A stretch of 55,621 bases of DNA. It comes from Eubacteriales bacterium (GTDB lineage Bacteria > Bacillota > Clostridia > UBA1381). Shown here one piece after another: positions 43,751 to 54,900 of this stretch. Position 1 is the first letter of the stretch. The number at the start of each line of letters is the position of its first letter. The translations under genes and the position numbers were made by a program. The notes beneath the pieces were generated by a model that was given only the letters and a program-made list of their open reading frames with translations, was not told the DNA's origin and did not search any database. The DNA is taken from NCBI GenBank assembly GCA_018384175.1, contig JAHAZB010000035.1, positions 1 through 55,621 on the forward strand. Direction: 5' to 3'.

Positions 43751-45826
43751 ATGTCTGTATCAAAAATTTTCGGCGAAAATGTATTCAATTTATCTACTAT
43801 GAGAGAGAGGCTTCCAAAAGCCACTGTCAAATCTCTCGAAAAGACGATAAAGGATGGTACTCCTCTCGACTTATCAGTTGCGGAGGTTGTTGCCAACGCA
43901 ATGAAGGACTGGGCAATTGAGAAGGGCGCAACACACTACACCCATTGGTTCCAGCCTATGACAGGCGTTACTGCTGAAAAGCATGATGCTTTTATTTCTC
44001 CTGCTGAGGATGGAAAGGTTATAATGGAATTTTCCGGAAAAAACCTTGTAAAAGGCGAGGCTGATGCTTCAAGCTTCCCCTCAGGCGGTATCCGTGCAAC
44101 ATTCGAGGCAAGAGGCTACACCGCATGGGACCCGACTTCATTTGCATTTATCAAAGACGGAACTCTTTGCGTTCCGACAGCTTTTTGCTCCTTCAGCGGC
44201 GAAGTTCTTGACAAAAAGACTCCTCTTATGCGTTCAGTAGAGGTTCTTTCAAAAGAATCACTTAGAATATTAAAGCATTTCGGCTCAGATGCAACAAGAA
44301 TTGAATCCTACGTCGGTGCCGAGCAGGAATATTTTCTTGTTGACAAGGAGCTTTATGAACAGAGAAAAGACCTTATGCTCACAGGCAGAACACTTTTCGG
44401 CTGCAAGCCGGCAAAGGGTCAGGAGCTTGATGACCATTACTACGGTGTAATTAAGGAAAGAGTCTCCGCATATATGAAAGAGCTCGACAAGGAGCTTTGG
44501 AAATTAGGTGTACTGGCAAAGACAAAGCATAACGAAGTTGCACCAGCACAGCACGAGCTTGCACCAGTTTATGATACAACTAATATTGCAACCGACCACA
44601 ACCAGCTCACAATGGAAATGATGAAGCGCATTGCTCAGCGCCAGGGGCTTGTATGCCTGCTTCACGAAAAGCCATATGACGGCATTAACGGTTCAGGAAA
44701 GCACAACAACTGGTCTTTGGGCACAAACCTGGGCGAAAATCTGTTAAAGCCGGGTAAAGACCCCTTACACAACAGACGTTTCCTCTTGTTCCTTTCTGCT
44801 GTCATTAAGGCAGTTGACACATACGGTGATTTACTCCGTATGACTATTGCCACAGCAGGCAACGACCATCGTCTCGGTGCTAACGAAGCACCGCCTGCGA
44901 TTGTTTCTATGTTCCTCGGCGATGACCTCACCGCCGTTCTTGATTCAATCAAGAATGGAACAGATTCCTATGACAGCGTAAAGGGTGTTATCGAAACAGG
45001 TGTACTGTCGCTTCCGTCTATTAAACGTGATACTTCAGACAGAAACAGAACATCACCATTTGCCTTTACCGGTAACAAGTTTGAGTTCAGAATGCCCGGC
45101 TCATCACAGTCGGTAGCAGATATAAACATCGTACTTAATACAATCGTAGCAGATGCTCTTGCAGACTTTGCAGATGCATTGGAAACTGCCGCAGACCCAA
45201 TGGCTAAGATTGACCAGCTCATAAGAGAAACAATTACTAACCACGGCAGAATAATATTTAACGGCAATTCTTATTCTGATGAATGGCACGAGGAAGCGAA
45301 AAAGAGAGGTCTGCCAATACTTCCGACAACGGTCGATGCTCTGCCGGTATTTATTACAGACAAGGTTAAAAAGCTGTTCACAAGACATGGTGTATTTACC
45401 GAAATTGAAGTCGAGTCAAGATACGAAATACTTCTCGAAAGCTATATCAAGACAATTAACATCGAGGCTCTCACCACTCTTGAAATGGCAAAGCAGGAGA
45501 TACTTCCGGCATGTCTTTCATATACAGACAGCGTAGTAGCTTCAGTTGCAATGAAGGACAGCATCGGTATAAAAGCACCCGCTACAATGGCACTTGCTAC
45601 AAAGCTTTCAGACGGCACAGAAAAGCTTCTTGCTGCAATTGATGCACTGGATGCTGTTATGGCATTTGTACCGCAGGCAATAGAGCTTGAAACTGCAAAT
45701 TATTATAAAGACAAGGTTCTGCCTGCAATGGATGCTGTAAGAGCAGCTGCAGATAGTATGGAAACGATTGTTGCCAGAGACTACTGGCCGTTCCCGACCT
45801 ATACAGACCTATTGTACAGAGTATAA
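43751..45826 (+). CDS. glnN: Glutamine synthetase type III
   Basis: The 691-residue GSIII makes glutamine from glutamate, ammonia and ATP. THYTHWFQPMTG near residue 65, FPSGGIRATFEARGYTAWDP, and the signature NEVAPAQHELAP, then DGINGSGKHNNWSLGTN, are GSIII hallmarks. Length is as expected for this class, found in Bacteroidetes, Clostridia and cyanobacteria. ATG 43751 has AAGGAG 8 bases before it; the ORF track begins 18 codons earlier inside the leader. It is followed by pfp after 21 bases, probably on the same transcript. Confidence 0.96.
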   Translation: MSVSKIFGENVFNLSTMRERLPKATVKSLEKTIKDGTPLDLSVAEVVANAMKDWAIEKGATHYTHWFQPMTGVTAEKHDAFISPAEDGKVIMEFSGKNLVKGEADASSFPSGGIRATFEARGYTAWDPTSFAFIKDGTLCVPTAFCSFSGEVLDKKTPLMRSVEVLSKESLRILKHFGSDATRIESYVGAEQEYFLVDKELYEQRKDLMLTGRTLFGCKPAKGQELDDHYYGVIKERVSAYMKELDKELWKLGVLAKTKHNEVAPAQHELAPVYDTTNIATDHNQLTMEMMKRIAQRQGLVCLLHEKPYDGINGSGKHNNWSLGTNLGENLLKPGKDPLHNRRFLLFLSAVIKAVDTYGDLLRMTIATAGNDHRLGANEAPPAIVSMFLGDDLTAVLDSIKNGTDSYDSVKGVIETGVLSLPSIKRDTSDRNRTSPFAFTGNKFEFRMPGSSQSVADINIVLNTIVADALADFADALETAADPMAKIDQLIRETITNHGRIIFNGNSYSDEWHEEAKKRGLPILPTTVDALPVFITDKVKKLFTRHGVFTEIEVESRYEILLESYIKTINIEALTTLEMAKQEILPACLSYTDSVVASVAMKDSIGIKAPATMALATKLSDGTEKLLAAIDALDAVMAFVPQAIELETANYYKDKVLPAMDAVRAAADSMETIVARDYWPFPTYTDLLYRV

Positions 45827-45847
45827 ACCAAAGAAAGAGAGAGACAA

Positions 45848-47074
45848 ATGAAGGGAAATCTATTAGTAGGACAGTCAGGTGGTCCCACCTCTGTTATAAA
45901 CGCATCATTGGCAGGTGTATACAAAGCCGCTGTCGATATAGGGATTGAAACAGTTTACGGAATGCGTTACGGCATTGATGGTTTTATTAAGGGAAAATAT
46001 ATTGATATGTCGGACTATATCAAAAGCGACCTTGATGTTGAGCTTTTGAAACGTACACCATCATCATTTTTAGGCTCATGCCGTTATAAGCTTCCTGCAC
46101 TTGATACAGACAGCAATGACTACGAAATAATATTTAATCGTCTTAATGAGCTTAATATTAAATATGTGCTCTATATAGGCGGAAACGATTCTATGGACAC
46201 TATCCAAAAGCTATCCGAATATGGCAAGAGAATCGGCAGCGATATTGCATTTGTCGGTGTTCCTAAAACTATCGACAATGACCTCGCCGCAACCGACCAT
46301 ACTCCCGGCTTTGGCTCTGCCGCAAAGTATATTGCAACTTCTGTCAAGGAGATAATCCGTGATTCCAAGGTATATGACATTAAATCGGTTACAATAGTAG
46401 AAATTATGGGAAGAAATGCAGGCTGGCTTACCGCTGCAGCAGCTCTTTCCGAAGGCGAGGACTCAACGGGGCCGGATATGATTTATCTGCCGGAAAAAAG
46501 CTTTGATACAAACAAGTTTTTAGACCGTGTAAATGCATTGGCAGATGAAAGACATAATATAATAATCGCAGTTTCCGAAGGTATAAAATCCGCTGATGGC
46601 AGCTATATCTGCGACGGTCTTGACGGAACAAAGGGTGTGGATATATTCGGACATACTATGCTCGGTGGAACAGCTCTTACTCTTTCGGGACTTGTAGGAA
46701 GTGAGCTTGGCTTAAAGAGTCGCGGAATTGTTCTTTCGACGCTCCAGAGAAGTGCCGCGCACATACCGTCAGGCTGTGATGTATCAGAGGCTTTCAGCGC
46801 AGGTGCAGCCGGTGTTAAGGCAGCGGTAGATGGAATGACTGGAATAATGATAACCTTTGAAAGAGTTTCCGATACTCCGTATCTGATGAAAACGGGCACT
46901 GCCGACATTAACAAAATTGCAAACGAAGAAAGACTTGTTCCTTCCGATTGGATTTTGGAGAACGGTTTGCTCAAAAAAGACGAAATTACAAGGTATATTA
47001 AACCTCTTATCGAAGGTGAGCTTGCTCCGATAATGACAAACGGTCTTCCAAGGCATCTTGTAATTGAGAGATAA
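45848..47074 (+). CDS. pfp: PPi-dependent 6-phosphofructokinase
   Basis: This 408-residue enzyme phosphorylates fructose-6-phosphate using pyrophosphate, reversibly. GQSGGPTSVINAS is the N-terminal loop. GGNDSMDT has Asp where ATP enzymes have Gly, and GVPKTIDND has Lys where ATP enzymes have Gly; both changes mark PPi use. EIMGRNAGWLTAA binds fructose-6-phosphate. AAAGAGAGAGA precedes the ATG. A terminator lies 5 bases past its stop. Confidence 0.93.
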   Translation: MKGNLLVGQSGGPTSVINASLAGVYKAAVDIGIETVYGMRYGIDGFIKGKYIDMSDYIKSDLDVELLKRTPSSFLGSCRYKLPALDTDSNDYEIIFNRLNELNIKYVLYIGGNDSMDTIQKLSEYGKRIGSDIAFVGVPKTIDNDLAATDHTPGFGSAAKYIATSVKEIIRDSKVYDIKSVTIVEIMGRNAGWLTAAAALSEGEDSTGPDMIYLPEKSFDTNKFLDRVNALADERHNIIIAVSEGIKSADGSYICDGLDGTKGVDIFGHTMLGGTALTLSGLVGSELGLKSRGIVLSTLQRSAAHIPSGCDVSEAFSAGAAGVKAAVDGMTGIMITFERVSDTPYLMKTGTADINKIANEERLVPSDWILENGLLKKDEITRYIKPLIEGELAPIMTNGLPRHLVIER

Positions 47075-47078
47075 TGAT

Positions 47079-47114
47079 AAAAGGTGTTATGTGATAAACA
47101 CATAACACCTTTTT
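47079..47114. terminator. Bidirectional terminator between pfp and the LCP genes
   Basis: A 15-bp perfect stem AAAAGGTGTTATGTG with loop ATAAA and flanking A and T runs. It serves pfp on the plus strand and the LCP pair on the minus strand. Confidence 0.88.
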
Positions 47115-47128
47115 TGTATCACCGAATA

Positions 47129-48187
47129 TTATTGTCTGATAATGTTTGCCCTTGTATTAGAGCCTTCACCGTAAACTTCAATTCTTGTAGTCATATTATC
47201 GGTTTCTATTCCAAAGTCTTCATTTATCATTGCCTTTGTTTCTTCCATATCACAAACATAATACCATTTACCATTCTGACGTTGGTCGGAACCAGGCAAT
47301 TGATAGGTATGTACCTTTTCTGTAGAAAGACTTCCGAGATAATTTGCATATTTCGCAACATCTGTAGCAGAAATATTTGTTGTAAGTTCTGTTTTTATCT
47401 GAGTAAAGATTTTCGGCAGCTTCCATATAAGCGAAAGACCGAGTTTCTGCTCAATTATCGCTTTTATCACATTCTGCTGACGTTCCGACCTTGCATGGTC
47501 GCTGTCGCCTTTACGATATCGCATAAGCTGAAGCACCTGTTCGCCGTTAAGCTTTTGCACTCCGGGCTTTAAGTGAATATACAAATCCTGCACAGGGTCT
47601 TCATAGTTCATTCCTCTGCCGCCGCCCTCTACATCCGGAACATCATAGGTGATTTTACCGAGTGTATTGAGTAGGTTTTCTGCCGCATCGAATGAAAATT
47701 CCACATAATAGTTTATTGGAATACCGGTAAGCTGTGTTACGGCTTCTGCCATTCCTATCGGGCCTACAATTGTACCGTCGCCCTTTTTGGTAGGCAATGA
47801 ATGTACTTCTGTCATCTTCCTTGTCATAGAACGATTTTTGACATAAACCTTAGTATCACGAGGTATTGACAAAAGATTCAGCTCTGCAGTTTCCAAATCA
47901 AAAGATGCTACCATTATAGTATCAGACCTTAAACCTTCCTGGTCAACACCAAGTAAAAGGGCATTTATCTTTCCGCTCTCAGAGTCAATCGGCGCAAGCA
48001 GGTCTGACTCATCCACAAAACCAAAGCCCAGCATCACGAATACTCCCACTACCAACGTAATGAATATTCCGATAATCCACTTCAACACTGCTCCAAAACT
48101 TCTTTTCTTTTTAACTTTCTTGACAGGGTGGGTACGCATAGGTTTTCCGGTATTTCTTGCCGTACTCTTGCTCCTTGCTCTTCTCAC
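47129..48187 (-). CDS. LytR-CpsA-Psr family protein
   Basis: The 352-residue LCP protein attaches secondary polymers (teichoic acid or capsule type) from lipid carriers to peptidoglycan. A basic N-terminus and a membrane helix (about 33-57) are followed by the LCP domain: NALLLGVDQEGLRSDTIMVA, LNLLSIPRDTKVYV with the catalytic-site aspartate/arginines, and GEQVLQLMRYRKGD near residue 215. The gene lies 27 bases downstream of the second LCP gene, and both probably use the promoter at 49519-49548. Confidence 0.93.
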   Translation of the reverse strand: MRRARSKSTARNTGKPMRTHPVKKVKKKRSFGAVLKWIIGIFITLVVGVFVMLGFGFVDESDLLAPIDSESGKINALLLGVDQEGLRSDTIMVASFDLETAELNLLSIPRDTKVYVKNRSMTRKMTEVHSLPTKKGDGTIVGPIGMAEAVTQLTGIPINYYVEFSFDAAENLLNTLGKITYDVPDVEGGGRGMNYEDPVQDLYIHLKPGVQKLNGEQVLQLMRYRKGDSDHARSERQQNVIKAIIEQKLGLSLIWKLPKIFTQIKTELTTNISATDVAKYANYLGSLSTEKVHTYQLPGSDQRQNGKWYYVCDMEETKAMINEDFGIETDNMTTRIEVYGEGSNTRANIIRQ

Positions 48188-48214
48188 TGCAAATAACTCC
48201 TTTTATCTTTTGTT

Positions 48215-49480
48215 TTAGTCTAACTGTATGACTTCCGTCTTTGAACCCTCCGATTCGGTTTTTATATCTTCGTTTCCGGTACTTCCCGGTTTCTTTGTAG
48301 GTTTAGGTGTTGCATCAGAAACACCGCTTTGAGTAGCAGGTGTTGCCACCGGTTTTGGTGTTGAGGTTTCTTCCTTCATATTTTCAGGCTCTGGCATTGA
48401 TGTCGATTTCGGAGTTGATGTTGCCTTAGGTGAAGATGTAGGTTTCGGACTGCTTTCAGTCTTATTATTACTTTCCTTTTTACTGTTCGTATTGGATGTG
48501 TCAGTCTTTTTGTCCCCACCCGGATCTGTCTTGCCCTTAGTTCCGGTCATAATTCCACTCGCATCATACCCAAACTGAGTTTCTACCAATGTTTTAATTT
48601 CATCAATATTGGCAAGCCAATAGGATGCCCTATACTCATCTCCCGAAAAATTACCGGGAAGCTGGTACATAATAATATTTTCCGAGGAAAGCTCCTTCAG
48701 ATTAGGAATATACTTACCTACTTCTGCCACCGTAAAATTGGTTTTAATATCATTTTTAATAACCTTAAACAAATCCGGCAGTTTCCCGATTATGCTCAAA
48801 TTCAGTTTTTGCTCAGCAAGCGCTTTTACAAACTGTTGTTGCATCTTTACACGGTCTATATCTCCGCCGGGGTATTTTCTGAAACGTACAAGCTGTTCCG
48901 CCTTATTTCCATCCAGAACCTGCAGTCCCGGTTGTAAATCAATATACAAATCCTGTGCAGGGTCTGTGTAATACATACGTCTCGGAACATCAAACTCAAT
49001 ACCGTCCAACGCATCTATTGCGTTGCGAAATGCCTCACATGAAAAAACAACGTAGTAGTTTATCGGTATACCGGTAAGTCTTGAAACCGCTTCTATCGTT
49101 CCATGCACACCATTCATTTCTCCATTTTTCCTAAGACTGTACGCTGCATTTATCTTCTGCCATGACTTCCCTATATACATCCTCGTATCACGCGGTATAG
49201 ATAACATATTCACCTTATCGTTATCAAGGTCATACGATGCAATTATGATAGTATCCGTACGCATACCATCTTTATCAACACCTAAAAGGAGAACATTTGC
49301 TTTTCCGGTAGCTTTATCAACGGGCATCACATAGGTGCCGTCAATTCCTCCTGACATAGGAAATAATACGCTGTGAAATCCCAACATAAGAACAGCAATC
49401 GCACAAACTGCAAACAGAGAAACAAGAAGTACTTTCATTCTCTTTTTTGCTTTACCATCCCCGACTCTTGCTCTTTTCAT
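48215..49480 (-). CDS. LytR-CpsA-Psr family protein with Pro/Thr-rich tail
   Basis: The 421-residue LCP protein has a membrane helix (about 15-35) and LCP domain to residue ~290 (NVLLLGVDKDGMRTDTIIIA; VNMLSIPRDTRMYI; GNKAEQLVRFRKYPGGD). The last ~120 residues are low-complexity, rich in SPKPT/TPKST repeats, probably an extended wall-spanning segment. It is paralogous with the downstream LCP gene. The two differ in this tail and in the loop between the IPRDT and RFRK motifs, so they may handle different polymers. Confidence 0.92.
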   Translation of the reverse strand: MKRARVGDGKAKKRMKVLLVSLFAVCAIAVLMLGFHSVLFPMSGGIDGTYVMPVDKATGKANVLLLGVDKDGMRTDTIIIASYDLDNDKVNMLSIPRDTRMYIGKSWQKINAAYSLRKNGEMNGVHGTIEAVSRLTGIPINYYVVFSCEAFRNAIDALDGIEFDVPRRMYYTDPAQDLYIDLQPGLQVLDGNKAEQLVRFRKYPGGDIDRVKMQQQFVKALAEQKLNLSIIGKLPDLFKVIKNDIKTNFTVAEVGKYIPNLKELSSENIIMYQLPGNFSGDEYRASYWLANIDEIKTLVETQFGYDASGIMTGTKGKTDPGGDKKTDTSNTNSKKESNNKTESSPKPTSSPKATSTPKSTSMPEPENMKEETSTPKPVATPATQSGVSDATPKPTKKPGSTGNEDIKTESEGSKTEVIQLD

Positions 49481-49518
49481 CTGATGCTTTTTTCCTTTCT
49501 TATCGTATAGCTTTCTAA

Positions 49519-49548
49519 ATTATATCATCAAAGTGCTCCATATGTCAA
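49519..49548 (-). promoter_or_regulatory. Promoter of the LCP gene pair
   Basis: On the minus strand, TTGACA (49543-49548), 18 bases, TATAAT (49519-49524). It is 38 bases before the LCP start codon. No terminator hairpin is obvious in the 100 bases between it and the upstream SLH gene. Confidence 0.75.
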
Positions 49549-49652
49549 CATTTTATACCCTCGCAATATGTCAATTGTATTACACGAATGTAAACTTTCT
49601 ATAAATCAAGGTCCTCAGCTTCCAAGGTATCTAACGACATCTCTTCCAAATC

Positions 49653-51914
49653 CTAATTGTATTGGATTTTTGACAGTTTATAAAGCATCGTAGCAGATTC
49701 TGCTCTTGTAACATTCCTATTCGGCATATAATTGTTGCCATCACCGCCCGAAACAACTCCGGTACTATACAGCTTTGCTACATAAGAGCTTGCCCAATGC
49801 GGAATTTGTTCACTGTCCGCAAAACCAATTTCCTCATCTATATCAAGTTCAGGCATTGTTCTGCCGATAATTGCAGCCGCTTCTGCACGTGTAATTTCAT
49901 CGTTAGCGGCAAATACCACACCATCATCCGTCTGTTTTCCACTTATAAAGCCCAAAGATGAGAGTGCATTTATACTACCCTTTGCCCAGTTCGGCAAAAC
50001 ATCTGTAAAATAGTCTTCTTTAATTTCGTGTTCCTTTGTGTCAAGCTTCATATATCTTGCAAGCATTACGGCGAATTCTGCACGGCTGATGCTGTTATCC
50101 GGCTTAAAGTATAGTCCGTCATCAGTTTCATATCCACTTATGACATCCATATCAGCAAGCTCGTTTATCATATCTTTTGCCCAATGTGTTGAAGCATCCT
50201 TAAAAATATTGTCTCTTGTAACGGTAACCGGAATTCTTGTAATAGTATTCCCTGCAGTAATGATTATATTTCCCTTTGTAGTTACGTCTGCTTTGGCAGA
50301 AAATACACCATTTTCCACTGTTCCGATTTCGCCCTCAGCATCAAACGCAAACAGCGAATCGTCTGCTATAAGCTCAGCAGAGCCTACAAAAGCTTTTGCA
50401 GACAGTTCAATCTTTTCTCCGTCAGGAACTGTCAATGATTGTATTTCCTTTTTGCCAGAATAGAGTTTTATTGTATCGGGAGTATCATAGACATAATTTT
50501 CACTTACCGACTGTACTGCTCCGCTTTTTGCCGTAATACGTACAGTTCCATTTCCGATAAGTGTGGCAGTATTCTCTTCCAGATAACTCTCCCCATCTAT
50601 AAAATACTCAACCGACTGCAGCTCTGTTTTATAGTATGCGGTATCTATTCCAATGCTTGAAAGCTCAACCTTCGTTCCGCTCAGATATTTGTTCTGATGC
50701 GGCGTTGTGTATATGCTCGCCAGAATATCTGTACGCGGTTTATTATTTTTTAGAAATATAAAATTTGCCACCGGACGCAGACTACCGTCTGACGGTGAGT
50801 TGATAACCGCTATTTCATCAGCTCCGGGATATACTCCCGAAATAGATGTTGAGCCTCCACCGTCAAGATTTATAGCTTCTACACAGCCAAGCTCTGCCAT
50901 ACGTGCTGCAAGAGTTTTTAACTGTACACCATAGCTTATCCCCTTTTGTCTTCCGTCTATTACATAGAAAACGACCTTACCTTCGTCTGTTATACCAACA
51001 GCAGTTCTGGGTGCCGCACCTTTTGGCAGATTACTGCTTACATTACCATCTGATATAAGAGTTTCTCCCACACTTGCAAGTGCCTCGCTCACATCAGCCC
51101 AACGTTCATCTCCGTCAGCACTGCAGCTGATTTTAACAGTATCGCCTTCGTTTAAGCTATTAATCAGATTCCGGTGATAATCGTAGCTACCGTCAACATT
51201 TACAGTAATCACCATTTCTCCTTCGTTAAGAGCCACCCCACCGGTATGTTGGCTTTTACTCTTTACAACTGCCTCAAACTCACCGCCAACTCTAAGAGAT
51301 TCATCTGTTTCTACAACAACCGAAACAACCTCCGCCTCATTTTCCGTATTATCAGAAAAGTCAGGTGTAAACAAGGTGATATACGGCAAGGTTGCGCCAT
51401 TGAATTTGTTTACATTTGCTATTCCAACATCTCCTTCCTCTGTTGACAAACTCACATTTATCGCAAGCGGTGCAATAAATGCTGCGCCATCAGAGTTGAA
51501 TCCTATGCCCTGAAGAGTTGTGGAATCTTTTGAAAACACCCTGCCTTCTGAGATAATATGTCCCATAGTTACACCATTTTGCAGCGAAAAGAATGCCGCA
51601 TTTATCCCTATCATCGGTCTCATTCCGTTTTCACGCATATACGCCGCAGCCTGTGCTGCCGTTTTCTTTCCAAAAATCGATTCACCGGTTACCACAACAG
51701 GCACAGTGTCAGAATTGGGAGTATACTCCGCATAATACTCACTTTGAAGACCTACCCCCTCCTGATCAGACATAAACTTATTCTCATAAAGCATTGTACC
51801 GTCTGAAATCTCATAGCTTTTACTGCCTACTGTCTCACTTCCCAGTACAGCCGAAAATGCTGTCTGGCTGACAAGCATAGCAGCAACAAATACAGATAAT
51901 ATCCTTTTTCTCAT
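49653..51914 (-). CDS. SLH-anchored phosphodiester glycosidase-domain protein
   Basis: The 753-residue exported protein has a signal peptide (MRKRILSVFVAAMLVSQTAF) and an NAGPA-like phosphodiester glycosidase domain at residues ~60-390. That domain shows MRPMIGINAAFFSLQNG, MGHIISEGRV, and EAINLDGGGSTSI near residue 345. A bacterial Ig-like linker region follows, then three SLH domains at about 575-750 (STHWAKDMINELADMDVISG; LPNWAKGSINALSSLGFISG; PHWASSYVAKLYSTGVVSGG). SLH domains bind pyruvylated wall polysaccharide, so the enzyme is displayed on the surface. Homologues cleave GlcNAc-phosphodiesters or act on wall polymers. It follows the GLUG/SLH gene by 15 bases and is probably co-transcribed with it. 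Confidence 0.92.
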   Translation of the reverse strand: MRKRILSVFVAAMLVSQTAFSAVLGSETVGSKSYEISDGTMLYENKFMSDQEGVGLQSEYYAEYTPNSDTVPVVVTGESIFGKKTAAQAAAYMRENGMRPMIGINAAFFSLQNGVTMGHIISEGRVFSKDSTTLQGIGFNSDGAAFIAPLAINVSLSTEEGDVGIANVNKFNGATLPYITLFTPDFSDNTENEAEVVSVVVETDESLRVGGEFEAVVKSKSQHTGGVALNEGEMVITVNVDGSYDYHRNLINSLNEGDTVKISCSADGDERWADVSEALASVGETLISDGNVSSNLPKGAAPRTAVGITDEGKVVFYVIDGRQKGISYGVQLKTLAARMAELGCVEAINLDGGGSTSISGVYPGADEIAVINSPSDGSLRPVANFIFLKNNKPRTDILASIYTTPHQNKYLSGTKVELSSIGIDTAYYKTELQSVEYFIDGESYLEENTATLIGNGTVRITAKSGAVQSVSENYVYDTPDTIKLYSGKKEIQSLTVPDGEKIELSAKAFVGSAELIADDSLFAFDAEGEIGTVENGVFSAKADVTTKGNIIITAGNTITRIPVTVTRDNIFKDASTHWAKDMINELADMDVISGYETDDGLYFKPDNSISRAEFAVMLARYMKLDTKEHEIKEDYFTDVLPNWAKGSINALSSLGFISGKQTDDGVVFAANDEITRAEAAAIIGRTMPELDIDEEIGFADSEQIPHWASSYVAKLYSTGVVSGGDGNNYMPNRNVTRAESATMLYKLSKIQYN

Positions 51915-51929
51915 AACTAAACCCTTTCC

Positions 51930-54900
51930 TCATAGAAACGCTGCTTGATTTCTCACACCGGCTAAAACAGGCAAATCATATGAATGATTGGAAGACGGAA
52001 TCCATACTTCCTTCGACCACCCAAGTATTCCACCCTCAGACAGCGGTGTTGTAAATAATCTCACACCAATTCTGTTGTTGGAAACAGTCGTACCTCCATA
52101 GTTTCCCTCACCATCGGCAACAATATCCATTTTTACAGCATAATTACCGTAAATTTGTTCCGACGTACCATCAGGGCAAATTCTTGCCACCACACCATAA
52201 GAAGAAATGCTCGGATTAACTGCCACAGATGCCGAAACAGTTCCGTTCTCATTAAACCCACAGATGCCTCCTGCATAAGATGGCATATCCTTTTTTATTT
52301 CCGCATCATTAGTCTGTAAAATCGAGCCGGTTGCATATGTGTTTTGTATAATAGCCGTTTCATTATAACCACACACGCCGCCCGCATAGCTTTTTAATGT
52401 ATATTGCTTAATATCACATCCCGAAAAGCTGTTCATTACAATCCCGCCTGCAGCAAGTCCATTCACTCCGCCGCTGTAAGCAATAGCAATCGCCTTTCCC
52501 GGCTGCTCGGTAATTATATTCCCCATGCTTGAGCATTTATAAACCTCTCCGTCATTCTGGATAGCACATGTACCGCCCGAATACATCGTAGTTGCCTGTT
52601 GTCTTATATCGGCAGAGCTGAATGTATTACATATCATACCACCGCTGTTATAGCCACAGATGCCGCCCACAACAGATTCAGACACTCCGCCCATTTTACT
52701 TGTTTTCACAGTTCCCGAAAATGTCGCGTCATCTACAAATCCCTCATTGTGTGCACATATACCTCCTATTACGGTATTCTTTGCACCTGACTCTATATCT
52801 CCTGACGTAGTAACTACCTTTATTGTTCCGTAATTGTATCCTGCAATACCTCCTGCATATGAGCCCTGACCGCCTGCTTTTATTTTTAAGTCATTAACGC
52901 TGCAGTTCTCAATCGTTCCATAGTTCACAGCAGCTATGGCACCAATTATCTCGCCACCTGTATAACGCGGTGCAGTCAGGTTAAGATTTCTGACAGTTCC
53001 GCCGTAAACCACTCCGAAAAGGCCGCAATTCCCATTCTCGCCCGTTTCTGTAATAAGGTTGTATATTGTCTTTCCTCCACCGTCAAGAGTCCCCGAGAAG
53101 CCTTCCTCAACCACATCCGTGTCAGCAGCCGGCCTCCATTTCAGGTTAGTACCAAAATAAAGGTTATCAACTAAAAGATAATGCTTATCAGGATTGTCAA
53201 TCATTCCCAGAAGCTCTTCTGCCGTGCTTACCCTTATCGGCGTATATTCTGTCGTTCCTGAAATCAGTTCAGGACTTTTAGTACCTAAAGGTCTTGGCAA
53301 CAGATATGCCTCGCTTCTGCCACCGCCCGTCCAGTCCGACTTATTCCAACCAAGCAAGCCACATAGCTTATCAATGTCAATAAGCTCCTCCCATAACAAG
53401 TCTGCACCATTGCCGTTATTTATCTCGTTTACACCAGACTCGGACGTGGTAATCATTCCAGAGTACGCATAGTTACAAATTGTATCCGAATCCTTTTTAT
53501 TTGTTGTAACTCGTCCGCAGTTTCCCAGCAACATATCATACACATACACAGATGCCGCAACACAGTTTTCGATTTTTCCGCCAACATTGACAGATGCAAT
53601 ACCGCCTGCGTAAATATCGGCAACTACCGTATATGCTGCAGAAAGAGAGTTTTTAATAATGCCGTAATTTTGTCCTGCTATGCCTCCTGCAAACGAACCG
53701 GCTTCAACCATATAAACACCGCTTAAGCAATTTTCTATCCTTCCGGCACTTTCGCCGAAAAGTCCGCCTGCGTTATTGGTAACTACTCCAACTCTGCCCG
53801 AAACAGTGCACGAGGTGATTTTTGCATCAAGAAATTCACCCGCAATTATACCGGCATTTGCCCTTGCTTTTACCTGACCATCAACCGTCAGATTCTTTAT
53901 CTCACCCTTAGTTATACGTCTGAAAAGTCCCGCATAGCTACTATCCGTATTTACCACCAAATCGTCTATTCTGTATCCTACTCCGTCAATACTTCCGTAA
54001 AAATTTTCAATCGGCTCCCATTCTCCTTCAAGCTTTATATCATTTTCGAGAACAAATGCCTTATCATTGAAAAATCGTATTGCAGATAGTTCATCCTGAG
54101 TTTTGATACTATAAGGTTTTTCTTTTGTTCCGTCTCCGCTTGCAAAAGGCAGAGGCGTAACATCAGATATTTTAATAACATTGGATTTTTTACCGTCAGG
54201 CGTTACAGCCATAAGATATATATTATACCTTTTCCCTATCTCTCCCTCAATCTCAGCAACGCGCTGTCTGTTCGCCTGAATTGTCGAGGTGAGTTGTTTA
54301 TTTATATTTACAGAAGACATAATACCCGGAAGCTCTGCACCGCTTACCGCGTAATAGATATTGCAAGGCATATTCGTACATACCTCAAGACGCATTTTCC
54401 CATATTCACCTATTTCAGCAAGTCGTGGATAACCCATAACAAACCCCGGCTCAGATGTACGTGCGCCCCTTGCACCGATTATTAAAACAGCAGCCTCAGC
54501 ACGCGAAAGATTACCTTTCGGTCGCAGAGTTTTGTCGGGGTATCCTTTAATTATACCCTTATTAAGCGCATACGCAAAGGCGCTTCGTGCCCCTTCTGTT
54601 ACACTGTTTCTGTCAGAAAACTCCGCTCCTATATTGTAACCCGATAAAAATCCAAATGCACGGGAAAGTATTATAACAGATTCCTCTCTCGTGAGGTTGT
54701 TTTCCGGACGGAAGGTGCCGTCATCGTAGCCGGATATTATCCCAATCTCTGCAGCGCTTATAATATACGGCGCATAAAAGCTGTCAGCTTTTATATCCGA
54801 AAAGCTGACCGTAGCCGACTTCGGTTTTGCACCTAAGGCACGGATAATTGCCACAACAAACTCTGCACGACTTATATTCTTGTCCGGCATAAAGGACACA

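Noticed and set aside
49560-49652. 13-codon ORF (MSLDTLEAEDLDL) after the SLH glycosidase gene
   Set aside because: Too short, ribosome binding site only partial, no continuation or partner; insufficient support.
52200-53900. Tandem DNA repeats in the large SLH gene
   Set aside because: The repetition is explained by GLUG protein repeats in one intact reading frame; there is no separate repeat element.
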